From the NCBI GenBank assembly GCA_016714975.1, contig JADKBR010000017.1, positions 496,001 through 560,000 on the forward strand: DNA of 64,000 nt, read 5' to 3'. The stretch comes from Candidatus Dechloromonas phosphorivorans. Its GTDB lineage: Bacteria; Pseudomonadota; Gammaproteobacteria; Burkholderiales; Rhodocyclaceae. Each line of letters begins with the position of its first letter. Positions within the stretch are counted from its first letter, which is position 1. Both the position numbers and the translations under genes were made by a program. Shown here in pieces: positions 63,917-64,000 of the stretch. Under the pieces are notes generated by a model, which had not been told where the DNA came from, searched no databases, and saw nothing but the letters and a program-made list of their open reading frames with translations.

Positions 63917-64000
63917 GCTCCCTGCAGCACTTTTCCATCGCAGTGGAAAAACCGTCGCGTATCGACTCTCGCATGCCGGGAATCGACAGCAGGCACATTC
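63906..64000 (-). CDS. Phd/YefM antitoxin, C-terminal end (cut by window edge)
   Basis: About 31 residues visible: MCLLSIPGMRESIRDGFSTA, ending MEKCCRELVE. YLLSIPGMRESI followed by an acidic end is characteristic of Phd/YefM-type antitoxins. It overlaps the YoeB-type toxin start by about 11 bp, the normal translational coupling of the pair. Confidence 0.85.
   Translation of the reverse strand, partial: MCLLSIPGMRESIRDGFSTAMEKCCRELVE

Overview
This is a high-GC, gene-dense window from a proteobacterium, most likely a betaproteobacterium of the Rhodocyclales. The evidence is the CbpA/CbpM, RimO, Hsp33, MltG-Tmk-HolB-PilZ-TatD and YdbH/YnbE/YdbL families, the many c-di-GMP and hemerythrin proteins, and a fermentative Na+-pumping methylmalonyl-CoA decarboxylase next to pyruvate:ferredoxin oxidoreductase. 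The last pairing is reminiscent of Propionivibrio-like organisms. The assignment is an inference from gene content, not from a search.

Layout. 1-1.8 kb: zwf (cut by the window edge) and gnd, read leftwards with an ATGA overlap. 2-5.5 kb: small stress or envelope genes (lipoprotein, CHRD protein, FMN reductase, esterase, PRC-barrel). 5.5-7.4 kb: cbpA-cbpM and a cytochrome b561. 7.4-10.9 kb: phosphoketolase and transaldolase, a pentose/phosphoketolase shunt. 11-16.3 kb: a Q-rich secreted protein, ydbH-ynbE-ydbL (outer-membrane lipid transport) and a Spy-like chaperone. 16.4-19 kb: the Mg2+ P-type ATPase mgtA. 19-24.2 kb: a stress island with a collagen-like lipoprotein, two BON proteins, DUF3309, a DUF883/YqjD protein, a stand-alone encapsulin-type ferritin (EncFtn) and a REC-PAS-PAS-GGDEF protein. 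24.3-33.2 kb: a giant cyclic beta-1,2-glucan synthase broken by two frameshifts. 33.2-37.4 kb: a leftward operon Crp-PAS / DUF1840 / CheB-CheR-PAS. 37.6-39.2 kb: two small genes and pldA. 39.9-45.4 kb: rimO, rssA, an FAD-linked dehydrogenase, arsC-like, hslO and a DUF1439 protein. 45.7-54 kb: nifJ plus a DHODH-like gene, convergent with the methylmalonyl-CoA decarboxylase operon. 54.4-57.2 kb: tadA, an L,D-transpeptidase, NRDE and ygfZ. 57.3-61.7 kb: mltG-tmk-holB-pilZ-tatD-ankyrin, tightly coupled. 61.8-64 kb: GGDEF-hemerythrin, bacteriohemerythrin and a YefM/YoeB-type toxin-antitoxin pair cut by the edge.

Most notable signal. At least eight copies of a conserved approximately 20-bp motif (core TGTGTG-YYRGCG-NAC-NGA) lie about 50-120 bp upstream of, and are oriented toward, stress or envelope genes between 2.9 and 23.8 kb. 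They look like the operator or promoter of one undescribed stress regulon.

Caution. Several genes (collagen-like lipoprotein, cyclic glucan synthase, CheBR, rimO, arsC-like, yoeB-like) are interrupted by single-base indels, mostly extra bases in short homopolymers. This suggests residual sequencing or assembly error rather than true pseudogenes.
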